From Cryptomeria japonica (Eukaryota; Streptophyta; Pinopsida; Cupressales; Cupressaceae), in the NCBI RefSeq assembly GCF_030272615.1, contig NC_081407.1, forward strand, positions 439,917,213-439,981,212: a stretch of 64,000 nucleotides of DNA. Reading direction: 5' to 3'. Positions within the stretch are counted from its first letter, which is position 1. Each line of letters begins with the position of its first letter. This document shows, in pieces, positions 20,388 through 31,348 of this stretch. Both the position numbers and the translations under genes were made by a program. The notes under the pieces were generated by a model that saw nothing but the letters and a program-made list of their open reading frames with translations, did not search any database and was not told the DNA's origin.

Positions 20388-21443
20388 TGTTAGGTCTTAG
20401 AGACAACTGAGAGAGAGGGGGGGGGGGGGGGTGAATCAGTTGTCTAATAAATTCAAACCAAAAACTTATTAACCAACTTAATGCTTAATATTGGTAAACC
20501 AGTTAAGTATGCCGGTAGACAGTGTTAATAGTAAATTGCTATATTGGTAAGGATTAATGTATGAAACATAAACATAAAGTCATCCACAACACATGACACC
20601 AATATTTGTACGTGGAAACCCTGTAAGGGGAAAAACCACAGTGGGAAACCTTACCCACAATTAGATGATACTAATGCAAATAGTAAGTGTACATAAATGG
20701 GGTTTGCACATGCAGAAAGGCCAATAGCCTAGAGCTCACTGCTCAATCACAAAATGGGAGTCACACTGACTATAGTTGGATGGTTAAATCCAATAAGAAA
20801 GTACTACACAAAATAACATTTTTATATGCTGGATTCAGTACTAGTGTAATGCTGATATGCTTTTACAAAAACCTAACTTCATCTTCAAATTATGTCTTCA
20901 TGTATATCCTTTCTTGATATCGCATATACTTTCACTTAATTCTTTTTCGCATTCCACACTTGATCTTACAAATAAGATCTTACATTTATACCATACCCTA
21001 AGACCAATTTTAGTAGGTCGTCTCTACAAGATATTACAATAAAACATTTTACAAACAATATAATATCTGATGCAATAACCGATTGAACATGTCGTCTTAA
21101 TGCATTGACAACAATAATAAATCATCTCCATAGCATGCCATGCTGATCTGGAAAAGATAAACGTGTCGGTGTAACCCTAGATAACCTGGACCTATTTGCC
21201 GGTAAAAGCAAATATGCAAATAGAATATACCAATGATTAATTCTTCAAAACAAAGTGTCCACATGATGTCTTCAACATTACCAAGTGTCTTCCATATCAT
21301 TCCAGGTACCGGTGAATAGTATATCCTACCGGTGAACCATATACCAGTAACTATTGCACAGTTTACTTGCTTATCGGTGAATGTTGCTAGATCTCCAAAG
21401 TAGGTGTTGACATCAATGACAAAACCATACCAAAATACCAACA
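20388..21443 (-). repeat. Element J 3' LTR (1,056 bp)
   Basis: In element sense it starts TGTTGGTATTTTGG and ends AAGACCTAACA. Contains a run of 15 G (20417-20431; C in element sense) near its end, and ACCGGT/ACCGGC-rich sequence in U3. Near-identical to 26042-27087 except for the homopolymer length and scattered C/T, G/A changes. Confidence 0.95.
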
Positions 21444-21458
21444 ATCTCCCCCTTTGGT
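21444..21458 (-). other. Polypurine tract, element J
   Basis: In element sense CCAAAGGGGGAGATT touching the LTR start TGTTGG; identical in its core to the tract of elements A, C and D. The flanking inverted repeat GTTGACATCAAT / ATTGATGGCAAC (one mismatch) is present. Confidence 0.85.
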
Positions 21459-21818
21459 ATTGATGGCAACACAAGATGGAAAAACCATCAAAGTGTGAAA
21501 ACAGAAATGCCAAATACAAGAACCAACAATCTCCATTTCTCCCCCTGGGAGTAACATGTGTTTATCCAAAGATTTATTTTCAATACCAATCTCTCATACC
21601 AATTTCTCCTTAAATGTGTTTTTCAAAATCGCTCTTCAAAAAGATAATGTGTTTTTCCATAGATATCTCTCCCTCTTTGACATCAAATGCCAAAGTCACA
21701 AAAAGTCAAGTTCATACAAAATACCAACTACTCCCCCTAAGAAGTAGCTTCCTCATCAAATACTGGAATAAAAGATTTGTCTTTTTGATTCTGCCGGTTG
21801 ATGACAATCATCAACTGT

Positions 21819-23562
21819 CTAAGTCTCTATTGGTGGTGGTATGACTCCAAGCTGATCTCTGAGATATTCAAAAGTCTCCTTAGGCAAAGGTTTTGTGAAA
21901 ATATCTGCAAGCTGTTCTTTAGTATTCACATAAACCAGTTTTATCTCCTTTTCTTCAACTTTTTCCCTTAGAAAATCCAGTTTGATAGAAACATGTTTTG
22001 TTTTAGAATTTAATACCAAATTGTAATACCGGATTCTTAGATATATCAATTGCTACAGTGTTATCACAGTACATAGTAATGGGTTCCTTGCATTTTACCT
22101 TTATGTCTTTCAACATTTGCTTAAGCCATAATACCTGTGTATAGTGAGTTGTTGCTGCAACATATTCTAATTCTGCTATTGATAAAGATGTACAACTCTG
22201 TTTCTTACTCAACCAAGAAACTAATCTCTTTCCAAGAAATAATGCTCCCCCAGTGGTGCTTTTTCTATCATCTACATCTCCCGCCCAATTTGCATCTGTG
22301 TATGCACATAGGTCAAAATTTTCATCTTTAGGATACCATAATCCAAGATTTGTTGTGCCTTGTAAGTATTGGAAAATCCTTTTTACTGCTGATTCATGAT
22401 TTTCCCTAGGATTACTCTAAAATCTAGAAACAATACATATTGCATTCATAATATCAGGCCTGGTTTGTGTTAAATACAGTAAACCTCTTATCATAGATTT
22501 GTATCTAGTTGGATTAATAGGTGTAGATTCATTCCTTTGAGATAATTTGTCATTTGTAGTCATAGGTGTGCTTACCGGTTTAGAGTTCTCCATCCCAAAT
22601 TTCTTTAGTAATTCTTTCAAGTACTTGGATTGACTAAAAAATATACCTTTATCAGTCTGAGAAATCTGCAAACCTAAAAAGAATTTTATTTCTCCAATCA
22701 TAGATATTTCAAATTCTTGCTGCATTTCAAGAGAAAATTCCTTACATAGTCCATCTTCTCCTCCAAAGATTATATCATCAACAAATACTTCAATAATCAA
22801 GATGTCATCATTAGTTATTTTGTAGTATAAATTGCTATCTGCATTTCCTTTAGTAAAGCCAATCTTCAAAAGATACTTATCCAACCTTGCATACCAAGCT
22901 CTTGGGGCTTGTTTCAATCCATACAGAGCTTTTCTTAACCTGCAAACCATATCATTGTCATCTGTCAAAGAAAATCCATCAAGTTGTTCAATATATACTT
23001 CTTCTTCAAGATCTCCATTCAAAAATGCACATTTAATATCCATTTGGTAAACTTTGTAGTCCTTGTGAACTGCAAAGGACAAGAATAATCTAAATGCCTC
23101 AATTCTAGCTACTGGTGCAAAGGTTTCATTGTAATCAACTCCTTCTTTCTGAGAATATCCCTTACACACTAGTCTTGCTTTATTTCTGACAACCTTACCA
23201 TCTTCATTAAGTTTGTTTCTAAATACCCATTTAGTTCCAATTACATTTTTATCTTTAGGCCGGGGAACTAATGTCCAAGTATTATTTTTCTTAGTTTGTC
23301 CTAATTCTTCTTCCATAGCTTTAACCCAAAATTTATCTTCACATGCCTCATTGATAGATGATGGTTCAATTTGAGAAATATGACATACCTCTTCATTTGC
23401 CAATCTTCCTCTTGTCATAACTCCTTTAAATTTGTTTCCAATTATCTGATCTTCAGAATGATTCAATCTTACATACTGGGGTGTCTTAGTTTGTTGTTGT
23501 TCTTCAATTATTGTGGAATCTTCTAATGATACCGAGGTAACTGGATCTTCATTTTGTACCAT
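21819..23562 (-). pseudogene. Reverse transcriptase-RNase H of copia element J
   Basis: Element-sense frame from 23562: [74 protein letters not shown], then the catalytic FVDDIIFGG (Tyr to Phe, as in some copia elements), and [10 protein letters not shown] stop near 22420 and a frameshift near 22010 separate RNase H: WAGDVDDRKSTTGG, AELEYVAATT, CDNTVAI, HVSIKLDFLREKV, and the terminal QLADIFTKPLP. All RNase H D-E-D positions seem present. Ends with stop at 21819. The RT stretch of ~380 codons is uninterrupted. Confidence 0.93.
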
Positions 23563-24635
23563 GGATTCAATATAGGTTCATTTGTCACAATTTCTGTTGC
23601 CAGTTCAGAGTCTATATACCTTGAAGTTCCTCTGAATTGTTCATCAATCTTTACATTTATACTCTCAACAATTTTTTGCAATCTTTTATTAAAACATCTA
23701 TATGCCTTGCTCTTAGATGAATAACCAAGAAATATTCCTTCATCACTTCTAGGATCAAATTTGCCAATATACTCATGTCTTCTAATATAACATTTACTTC
23801 CAAAAATTCTGAAATACTTAAGAGTAGGAGTATTACCAAACCATAGTTCATGAGGGGTCTTACTGGTTTCACCTTTGATGTGAACTTTGTTGAATGTATA
23901 GACATCAGTGCCAACTACCTCTCTCCAATACACATGTGGTAGATTTGCTTCTGATAACATACTTCTAGCTGCATCCAAGATAGTTCTATTTTTCCTTTCA
24001 ACAACTCCATTCTGCTATGGTGTCTGAGGTGCTGATAACTCTCTTCTGATTCCATTTACTTCATAGAATGTATTAAAGTCCTTAGATGTGAATTCTCCTC
24101 CTTGATCTGATCTTAAACATTTGATTTTCTTACCAGTTTCATTTTCAACCATTGCTTTGAATAGTTTGAACTTCCCAAGTGCTTCTGATTTCTCTCTGAG
24201 AAAAGTAACCCAACACATTCTAGAATAAACATCAATAATTAGCATGAAATATCTATCACCTTGTAAGCTTCTAGTTCTAGCTGGACCACATAAATAAGTG
24301 TGAATTAAATCAAGAGCATTATTGGATTTTTCTGGAATACTTTTGAAACTAGCTCTAACTTGTTTTCCAAATTGACATTCCTTACAAATTGTATTATGAG
24401 GTTTTACAATTTTAGGTAGATCTCTAACTACCTTAGAAGTACTGATCTTTACCATGAAATCAAAGTTTACATGACATAGTCTCTTATGCCATAACCAACT
24501 TTCATCTATATGTGCAATTAAGCATGCCTTTTCACTGTTATTCAAATGAAAGATATTGCCTCTGGTCTGATTACCGGTTGCAATTTCCAAACCAGTTCTA
24601 TTCATGATTTTACATTTTCCATTTTTAAATTGTAA
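23523..24635 (-). pseudogene. Integrase of copia element J
   Basis: Zinc-binding HHCC part HKRLCHVNF ... CKECQFGK, then the catalytic core: LIHTYLCGP (the first catalytic Asp position reads HTY where F has HTD), VDVYSRMCW (DDYSR expected), KCLRSDQGGEF (second Asp), and QNGVVERKN (Glu). C-terminal part: TPHELWFGNTP, YFRIFGSKCYI, KSKAYRCFNK. One in-frame stop at the core (about 24015) and a frameshift near 23560 into the RT frame. The changed first Asp suggests an inactive enzyme. Confidence 0.9.
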
Positions 24636-25985
24636 CTAAAATCCCTTCTCAACTAATTGACCAACACTTAAAAGATTATTCTTTAATCCTTCAACATAGT
24701 AGACATTGTCAGTATTATGCTTACCATCAAGAGATATTGAACCCTTACCTTTGATTGAACAGGCTTTGTCATCTCCAAATCTTACTAAACCTCCATTGTA
24801 TTCTTGAAAGTTCAAGAATTTACCTTTGTCTCTAGTCATATGATGTGAGCATCCTAAGTCAATAATCCATTCATCCTTTGCTTCAACTTTAGTTACTAGG
24901 GTTTGTTCTACTGGTTGAGTAGTAGGTGTCGGTTGATCTTTTGTTATAGCACCAAAAACCCATCTGTTGTCTGTTAGATCCTCATTAGAATCATCAATCA
25001 CACCTTCATCAGCAATGTAACAAGATTTATCTTTGTTCTTTTTAAATCTATATCTCTGATATTCAGGATTAGGCTTGTATGTATTTCTAGCTTCTTCTCT
25101 TAGTCTAGCATGTCTATTAGGGCATCCTAAAGCCATATGACCAATCTTATTGCAGTTAAAGCATTTAAAGGGTGCTTTACCTTCATACTTACTTCCAATT
25201 GGACCTTTTGGCATTTTCCTTGCAAATAGTGCTTCAAGTTCTTCAAGCTCTTCATTCTCCTTTCTGGATTCTTCAAGTTCTCTTGCATAAAAGGTTCTCT
25301 AATCTGATTTGTCAAATGATGGAGCAGATGATGTTGGTGCTTTAAAGGCCAAATTAGTTTTTATAGTAGCAATAGGACCAAATTCCTCAATTTCAAAGGC
25401 TGAAAGTTTTCCAATCAATGTATCCCTAGTTAATGATGTATTAGACATTGTTCTCAACTCATTTATAGCAGTAACCTTCATTTTATATGCCGGTGGAAAA
25501 CCTCTAAAAATTTTTGAAACAATTTCATCCCCACTCAAGGTTCCTCCACAACATTTAATACCCAAAACAATTTCATTTACTCTTTCCATAAAAGCAGAAA
25601 TCCTTTCATCTTCTTCCATTTTCAAATGTTCATACTTGACTCAGAAGCTTTCAAGTTTTGCAATTTTGACTATGGAATCTCCTTCATTTAGTGTTTCCAA
25701 GTGATCCTAAATAGCTTTAGCAGTAGACCTATCTAATAATCCCATGATTTGTTGATCTTATAATGCACTCAAAAGTGCTTCTTATGCTTTGCAATCATTT
25801 TCTTCATCGTTAGCTAATGTAGTTGGAGCAGTCTGACTAGCTACAGTAGTAGTATAACCATTCTTAGTAAATTCCCAGATGTCTTTACCAATGCAATTAA
25901 GATGTGTCTCCATTCTGATCTTCCATATCCCATAGTTGGTTCCATCAAGTTTAGGACTATCCTTCCTGAAATAATTAGTAGACAT
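24636..25985 (-). pseudogene. Gag and protease of copia element J
   Basis: Starts at the ATG ending at 25985 (MSTNYFRKDSPKLDGTNYG), a standard copia Gag opening with KLDGTNYGIWKIRM. Several stops follow (about 25782, 25626-25760), then FMERVNEIVLGI and LRTMSNTSLTRDTLIGKL of the capsid region, and a single zinc knuckle CFNCNKIGHMALGC. The protease site reads WIIDLGCSHHM (Asp-Ser-Gly changed to Asp-Leu-Gly). Ends KNNLLSVGQLVEKGF at a stop at 24636. This contrasts with the four-knuckle gag of A-D. Confidence 0.9.
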
Positions 25986-26029
25986 TGGATCTCCTCAAGT
26001 TGTTAAACTTCTGCAATAGAGGACTAAGC

Positions 26030-26041
26030 TCTAATACCAAT
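26030..26041 (-). other. Primer binding site, element J (tRNA-iMet)
   Basis: In element sense TTGGTATTAGAGC follows the LTR end; one change from TGGTATCAGAGC. Confidence 0.88.
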
Positions 26042-27087
26042 TGTTAGGTCTCGGAGACAACTGAGAGTGGGGGGGTGAATCAGTTGTCTAATAAATTCAA
26101 ACAAAAACTTATTAACCAACTTAATGCTTAATATTGGTAAACCAGTTAAGTATGTTGGTAGACAGTGTTAACAGTAAATTGCTATATCGGTAAGGATTAA
26201 TGCATGAAACATAAACATAAAGTCATCCACAACACATGACACCAATATTTGTACATGGAAACCCTATAAGGGGAAAAACCATGGTGAGAAACCTTACCCA
26301 CAATCAGATGATACTACTACAGATATTAAGTGTACATAAATGGGGTCTACAATTGTAGAAAGGCCAATAGCCTAGAGCTCACTACTCAATCACAAAATGG
26401 GAGTCACACCGACTATAGTTGGATGGTTAAATCCAATAAGAAAGTACTACACAAAATAACATCTTCATATGCTGGATTCAGTACCAGTGTAATGCTGATA
26501 TGCTTTTACAAAAACCTAACTTCACCTTCAAATGATGTCTTCATGTATATCCCTACTTGATCTCGCATATACCTTCACTTAATTCTTTTTCGCATTCCAC
26601 ACTTGATCTTACAAATAAGATCTTACATTTATAGCATACCCTAAGACCAATTTTAGTAGGTCGGCTCTATAAGATATTATAATAAAACATTTTACAAACA
26701 ATATAATATCCGATGCAATAACCAATTGAACATGTTGGCTTAATGCATTTACAACAATAATAAATCATCTCCATAGCGTGCCATGCTAATCTGGAAAAGA
26801 TAAACCTGCCAGTGTAACCTTAGATAACCTGGATCTATTTGCCGGTAAAAGAAAATATGCAAATATGAATATACCAATGATTAATTCTTCAAAACAAAGT
26901 GTCCACATGATGTCTTTGACATTACCAAGTGTCTTCCATATCATTCCAGGTATCGGTGAATAGTATATCCTGCCGGTGAACCATATACCAGTAACTGTTG
27001 CACAGTTTACTTGCTTGCCAGTGAATGTTGCTGGATCTCCAAAGTAGGTGTTGACATCAATGACAAAACCATACCAAAATACCTACA
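26042..27087 (-). repeat. Element J 5' LTR (1,046 bp)
   Basis: Pair of 20388-21443. Outer terminus reads ACCTACA instead of ACCAACA (a single substitution). Followed by TSD CTTAC at 27088-27092. Confidence 0.95.
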
Positions 27088-27640
27088 CTTACCTGCCAGT
27101 TCAGTTAAAAGTGGAAAGGATCAGGAACTCAAAACCCCAGAGGTTTATGTTGGAACCACTATTACTCAAGAGCCTTCACAGGTAGATCCTTTTTATGTTA
27201 CTTTGTTAGTGAATAACCGGCTGATAAAAGCATGTATGATAGATTCAGGAGCTTTTGCTAATGTAATTCCCTATGGTGTTATGAAAGAACTAGGACTGTC
27301 AGTAACTACTGCATATGGAAAATGCTATGCTATGGATAACAGGGAAGTACATGTGATAGGTACAATGAGAGATGTTGAAGTAAAAATAGTAGCATTCCCT
27401 GAGGCAACTTACAAAATGGACGTTATTGTTACTAACACTAAACCCCATTATGGTATGTTGTTGTCCAGGCAGTGGGCAGCAGCAATAGGAGGAAATGTTC
27501 AATTGGATTTATCTTATGCTACCATCCCAATCAATGGGAATCAGGTCAAGTTGTACAAAGAACCACGTGCTCCTAGAGTAATTGAGAATGTAGATCCTAG
27601 TATGCTCAATTGTGTGATTGATGTGGATCTTGATAATTTT
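27088..27640 (+). pseudogene. Aspartic protease of gypsy element I
   Basis: Continues the gag-pol frame after element J. The active site is CMIDSGAFANVIPYGVMKELGL (Asp-Ser-Gly at about 27243), preceded by PFYVTLLVNNRLIKA, the usual set-up for Tat-type gypsy protease. The C-terminal flap-like part includes YGMLLSRQWAAAIGG. No stop in this segment; it is the best-preserved part of the pol gene with the RT. Confidence 0.85.
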
Positions 27641-27699
27641 AGACTACAACCAATTTTTCCTCAGTTGAAGAATACTGACCCCATTGTGGTCGAATTAGA

Positions 27700-28240
27700 A
27701 TCACAACAGCATGGTTTATGGCAGATGTATTTTGATGGAGCTTGCTCCAAAGAAGGATCTAGAGCAGGGGTTCTTTTTGTATCCTCATCAGGTATACCTT
27801 TTAAGTATTCTTTCTTATTGGCTTTCCAGTGCACAAATAATACTGCAGAGTATGAAGCCTTGTTATTGGGGCTTGAGGTTGCAAAAAGGCATGGAATCTA
27901 GCTGCTGAAAGTTTTAGGGGATTCATAATTGGTTGTCTCTTAGGTAAGATAAAAATATGCATCCAAAAATGATAGATTAAAGAGATATAAACATGGAGTT
28001 TGGGATGTCATTGAGCATTTTAGTGCATTTTCTATTAATTGGATAGAGAGATCAAAGAATATTATGGCATACTTTCTAGCTAATGTTGCATTGAAAAATG
28101 GTGATGCAACACTAACTGACATCTCCACGGTGGAAATAAAATCTAGGCCTGCCATCCCTAATAATGTGTATAATTGGCAAGTTTTTGCTGATGATGAAGA
28201 TATTCTTAGGTTCATTCAATGTGTTGATAATTATGACAGA
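27700..28240 (+). pseudogene. Additional RNase H (archaeal-type-like) placed before RT, element I
   Basis: MYFDGACSKEGSRAG near 27725 supplies the first catalytic Asp in the D-G-A-C/S-S-x-x-G pattern of the additional RNase H of Tat elements; CTNNTAEYEALLLGLE supplies the Glu; VLGDS-LVVS the second Asp, in a stretch with four stops (27899, 27926-27957). A tail NIMAYFLANVAL then leads to the RT. It is in the same frame as protease and RT. In the Ogre/Retand elements I know, this domain lies after the RT-RNase H, so the order here is notable. Confidence 0.75.
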
Positions 28241-28261
28241 TAGAAGATTGAGTGCAATGCA

Positions 28262-29953
28262 TTGGTGGAGGTGGTTGACAATAAGGAAACAGTGTTTGGA
28301 AATGACTTGGTCCAGTTGGAAACAAATGAGATACCTAAAGGGTTGGTAGAGCTAGAGAGCATGTTCAGTTACAATGACAGTCACTTACATCAGCAGTCTA
28401 CCACCAAGTTAGAAGAATTGGAGGAGGTAAACCTGGGGACTGAATCATCCCCTAAGTTAGTATGCATTGGGAAGAAATTACCCCATAATGTCAGAATTAA
28501 TCTTATCAATTTATTGAAAAGATATAAACATGTTTTTTCTTGGTCTTATGAAGACCTAAAGGCATATAGACAAGACCTTTTTCAGCATGAAGTTCCTTTA
28601 CTTCCAGATGCTAAGCCTTTTAGACACAAGTAGAGACCTATTAACCCCCTATTAGAAACTAAGATGCAGCAAGAATTGACTAAGTTAAGAGAAGGGGGGA
28701 TTCTTAAACCTATAAGACATTCTTCATGGGTCTCCAATTTGGTCCCAGTGAGAAAGAAAAATGGAGACATTAGATTGTGTGTGGATTTTAGAAATTTGAA
28801 TGTTGCTTCTTTAAAAGACAATTATTCTTCCCCCAATATGGAAGCTATGCTGCAGAGAGTAACAGGTTGTGATCTTTTGTCCATGATGGATGGTTTTTCA
28901 GGATACAATCAAGTGTTAGTGAGGGAATCTAAACAGTTCAAAACTACTTTCACTACTCCATGGAGAACATATGTTGATGTAAGAATGCCATTTGGATTAA
29001 AAAATGCTGGAGCTACATTTCAAAGAGCTATGGAAGTAGCCTTCAAAGAATTCATCAATATCATCATGGTGGTTTATCAAGATGATCTAACTTGCTTCTC
29101 TAAAAGAGCCGATGACCACTGTGGACATTTGGAAAAGGTGTTCAATAAGGCTTTGGAATTTGGTGTGTCATTAAATCCCAAGAAGTGTCATTTTGGGGTC
29201 ACCGAAGGAAAATTATTGGGGCATATTGTTTCCAAGGAAGGGGTAAGAATAGACCCTGAAAGAATTGAAGCAATAAACAAAGTGCCTGAACCAAAGAATG
29301 TTAAAGGTATTCAATCCTTTTTAGGCAAGGTCAACTTTGTTAGAAGATTCATTGCAAACTTTGCAGAGATAGTGAAACCCATTGTCAAGTTGCTCAAGAA
29401 GGATACCAAGTTTTGTTGGGATCAAGAAGCCTCAAAGGCTTTTGTTGAAATTAAAAAAGCCATTCAGGAAGCACCAGTGCTGAAATCTCTTGATTACAGT
29501 AAGCCCTTTTCTCTATTTTCTTTTGCTTCATACCATATAGTAGTTGCATTGTTGTTACAAAATGATAATGAGGGATATGAACATCCCATAGCCTTTTATA
29601 GCAAGTCTTTGCAAGCAGCTGAATTAAAGTATGAAACCATGGAGAAACAGGCTTATGCTTTGGTTGAAGTTGTTAAGGCTTTCAGGCCATACCTTGTGAA
29701 TGCAAAAATCACTGCTTATGTCCCACATGCTGCAGTCAAGGATATTTTATCCCAATCTGAGGTTATAGGAAAAAGGTGTAGATGGATCAACAGAATCCAA
29801 GAATTTGACTTGGAAATAAAGATCACCAAATTGGTGAGAGACTTAGGTCTGGCCAAGCTCATGACTGAATCTAATCTTTTGAATGTTGAGATACATAATG
29901 TTGAAATCAAAAGTACTACAGTCACTAGTATTGAAAGGCAACCTTGGTATTAA
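28262..29953 (+). pseudogene. Reverse transcriptase and original RNase H of gypsy element I
   Basis: In frame with protease. The linker ends with KRYKHVFSWSYEDL and a TAG at 28631, then RT: LREGGILKPIRHSSWVSNLV, RLCVDFRNLN, LLSMMDGFSGYNQ, MPFGLKNAGATFQRAM, and active site VVYQDDL (Q in place of V/I in the x of YxDD). Then KCHFGV-EGKLLGHIVS and FLGKVNFVRRFI. The RNase H has FSLFSFASYH, where the first catalytic Asp seen in most gypsy elements is missing, as in Tat-type elements that carry the extra RNase H, then AELKYETMEKQAYALVE. Almost uninterrupted for 430 codons. Confidence 0.92.
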
Positions 29954-31201
29954 GAGATAGTCCAATTTTTAAGAGATGCTACATTTTCAGAAGGAATGAC
30001 ACATAATCAAAGAAGAACTCTAAAACTCAAGTCACAAAAATATGTTCTCATTGAAGGTGATCTATTTTGGAGAAAAAGAGATGGAGAATTGCTAATGTGT
30101 TTGGATGAGTTCTAGGCTAAAAGGGTGTTGATTGAAATGCATAATGGAGTATGTGGAGGCCATTACTCTGCTAAGACAATTGTTGGTAAGATAATCCAAG
30201 CCGGGTACTATTGGCTTACCTTATTCAAGGATGCTCATGAACATGTCAGGAAATGTGACCCATGTCAAAAATTTTCATCAAAATTGAAGTATGAAGGAGC
30301 TTTACCCCTAAATCCAGTCACAGTGGAAGCCCCTTTTGTCCAATGGGGCATTGATTTTATTGGAGAGATTTTTTGAGAGATCAAGAAGAGGTCATAGATG
30401 GATCATAGTAGGCACTGATTATTTTACTAAATGGATTGAAGCTATTCCCACAAGAAGAGCTACAAGTAAAGTTGTCATTGACTTCCTGATGGATAATGTT
30501 ATAACTAGATTTGGAATACCTGCAAAATTAGTAATGGACAATGCCATGAGTTTCAGGTCAGAAGAGTTTGTTGGATTTTGCACCAGTCATGGAATAATCA
30601 TGTCTTACTCTTCACCTTATCATCCTTAGGGAAATGCACAAGCTAAATCTAGTAATAAAAGCCTCTCTAACATCATCAAGAAAATCTTGGAAGAGAACAA
30701 GAGGTCTTGGGATCAAAAGTTGAAATTAGCCTTGTGGGTTGACAGAGTAATAGTCAAGAAGGCCATTGGAATGTCACCTTTTGAACTGGTTTATGGTACA
30801 CAAGCTAGACTGCTAGTAAACAATCTTCTTCTAGTTTATAAATTCTTGTAAGTTGAAGACATGGAGCTATCTGAACCTATGGAAAACCAAATGATCCAAA
30901 TAGTGGAAGTGGAAGAGATCAGAACTCTAGCTCATAAGAGAAATCTGAAGATCCAATTGCAGTCCAAATACCTTTTTGATAAAAGGACATCATTAAGGAA
31001 GTTCCAAATTGATGATATTGTTCTTTAGTGGAATGCAAGAGGATAGGACAAAGGAAAACATAAGAAATTTGAATCATTATGGATTGGCCCTTTTGTGGTT
31101 TGTGATTTAAATGGAAAGGATTCTTATTTTATGAAAAATATGAATGATGAAGTACAGAAATTTCGAGTGCATGGACAATTCTTGAAACATTATTTCTCTT
31201 G
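29954..31201 (+). pseudogene. Integrase of gypsy element I, broken
   Basis: HHCC domain: MHNGVCGGHYS ... VRKCDPCQKF. Core: WGIDFIGEI (first Asp), frameshift near 30370, GTDYFTKWIEA, KLVMDNAMSF (second Asp), PYHP-GNAQAKSSNKSL where the catalytic Glu appears changed to Lys (GNAQAES expected). C-terminal part: SPFELVYGTQARL and FESLWIGPFVV, ending KHYFS-stop at 31201. Stops at 29951, 30116, 30627, 30849, 31027 and 31045 regions. The lost Glu and the breaks indicate an inactive enzyme. Confidence 0.85.
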
Positions 31202-31348
31202 AAGTCCATGCATAGTAGGTCCTTTGTTTGTATATATTTTGTTTGCTTCCTGTTGTTTTTGTTTGGGCCTATGTTTTGGTCTATTTCTCTAGAGTTTCCT
31301 GAGTTTCTTGTGTTGACCTTGCGATCAACCATCCCCAGTCAAAGCCGT
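31202..31348 (+). other. Short internal tail of element I before the 3' LTR
   Basis: T/G-rich sequence with no coding signal. The 20 bases before the LTR (CATCCCCAGTCAAAGCCGT-like) are not purine-rich, so a standard polypurine tract is not evident next to the LTR start. Confidence 0.5.

Larger units (their letters stand above)
20388..27087 (-). mobile_element. Element J: near-complete Ty1/copia retrotransposon, nested in element I
   Basis: 6,700 bp, minus strand, with a perfect 5 bp TSD CTTAC (20383-20387 and 27088-27092). LTRs at 20388-21443 and 26042-27087; tRNA-iMet primer site beside the right LTR and polypurine tract beside the left. It encodes Gag, protease, integrase, RT and RNase H in copia order, with several stops and two or three frameshifts, so it is probably dead but recently so compared with its host element. 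The same family as element F. Confidence 0.95.
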
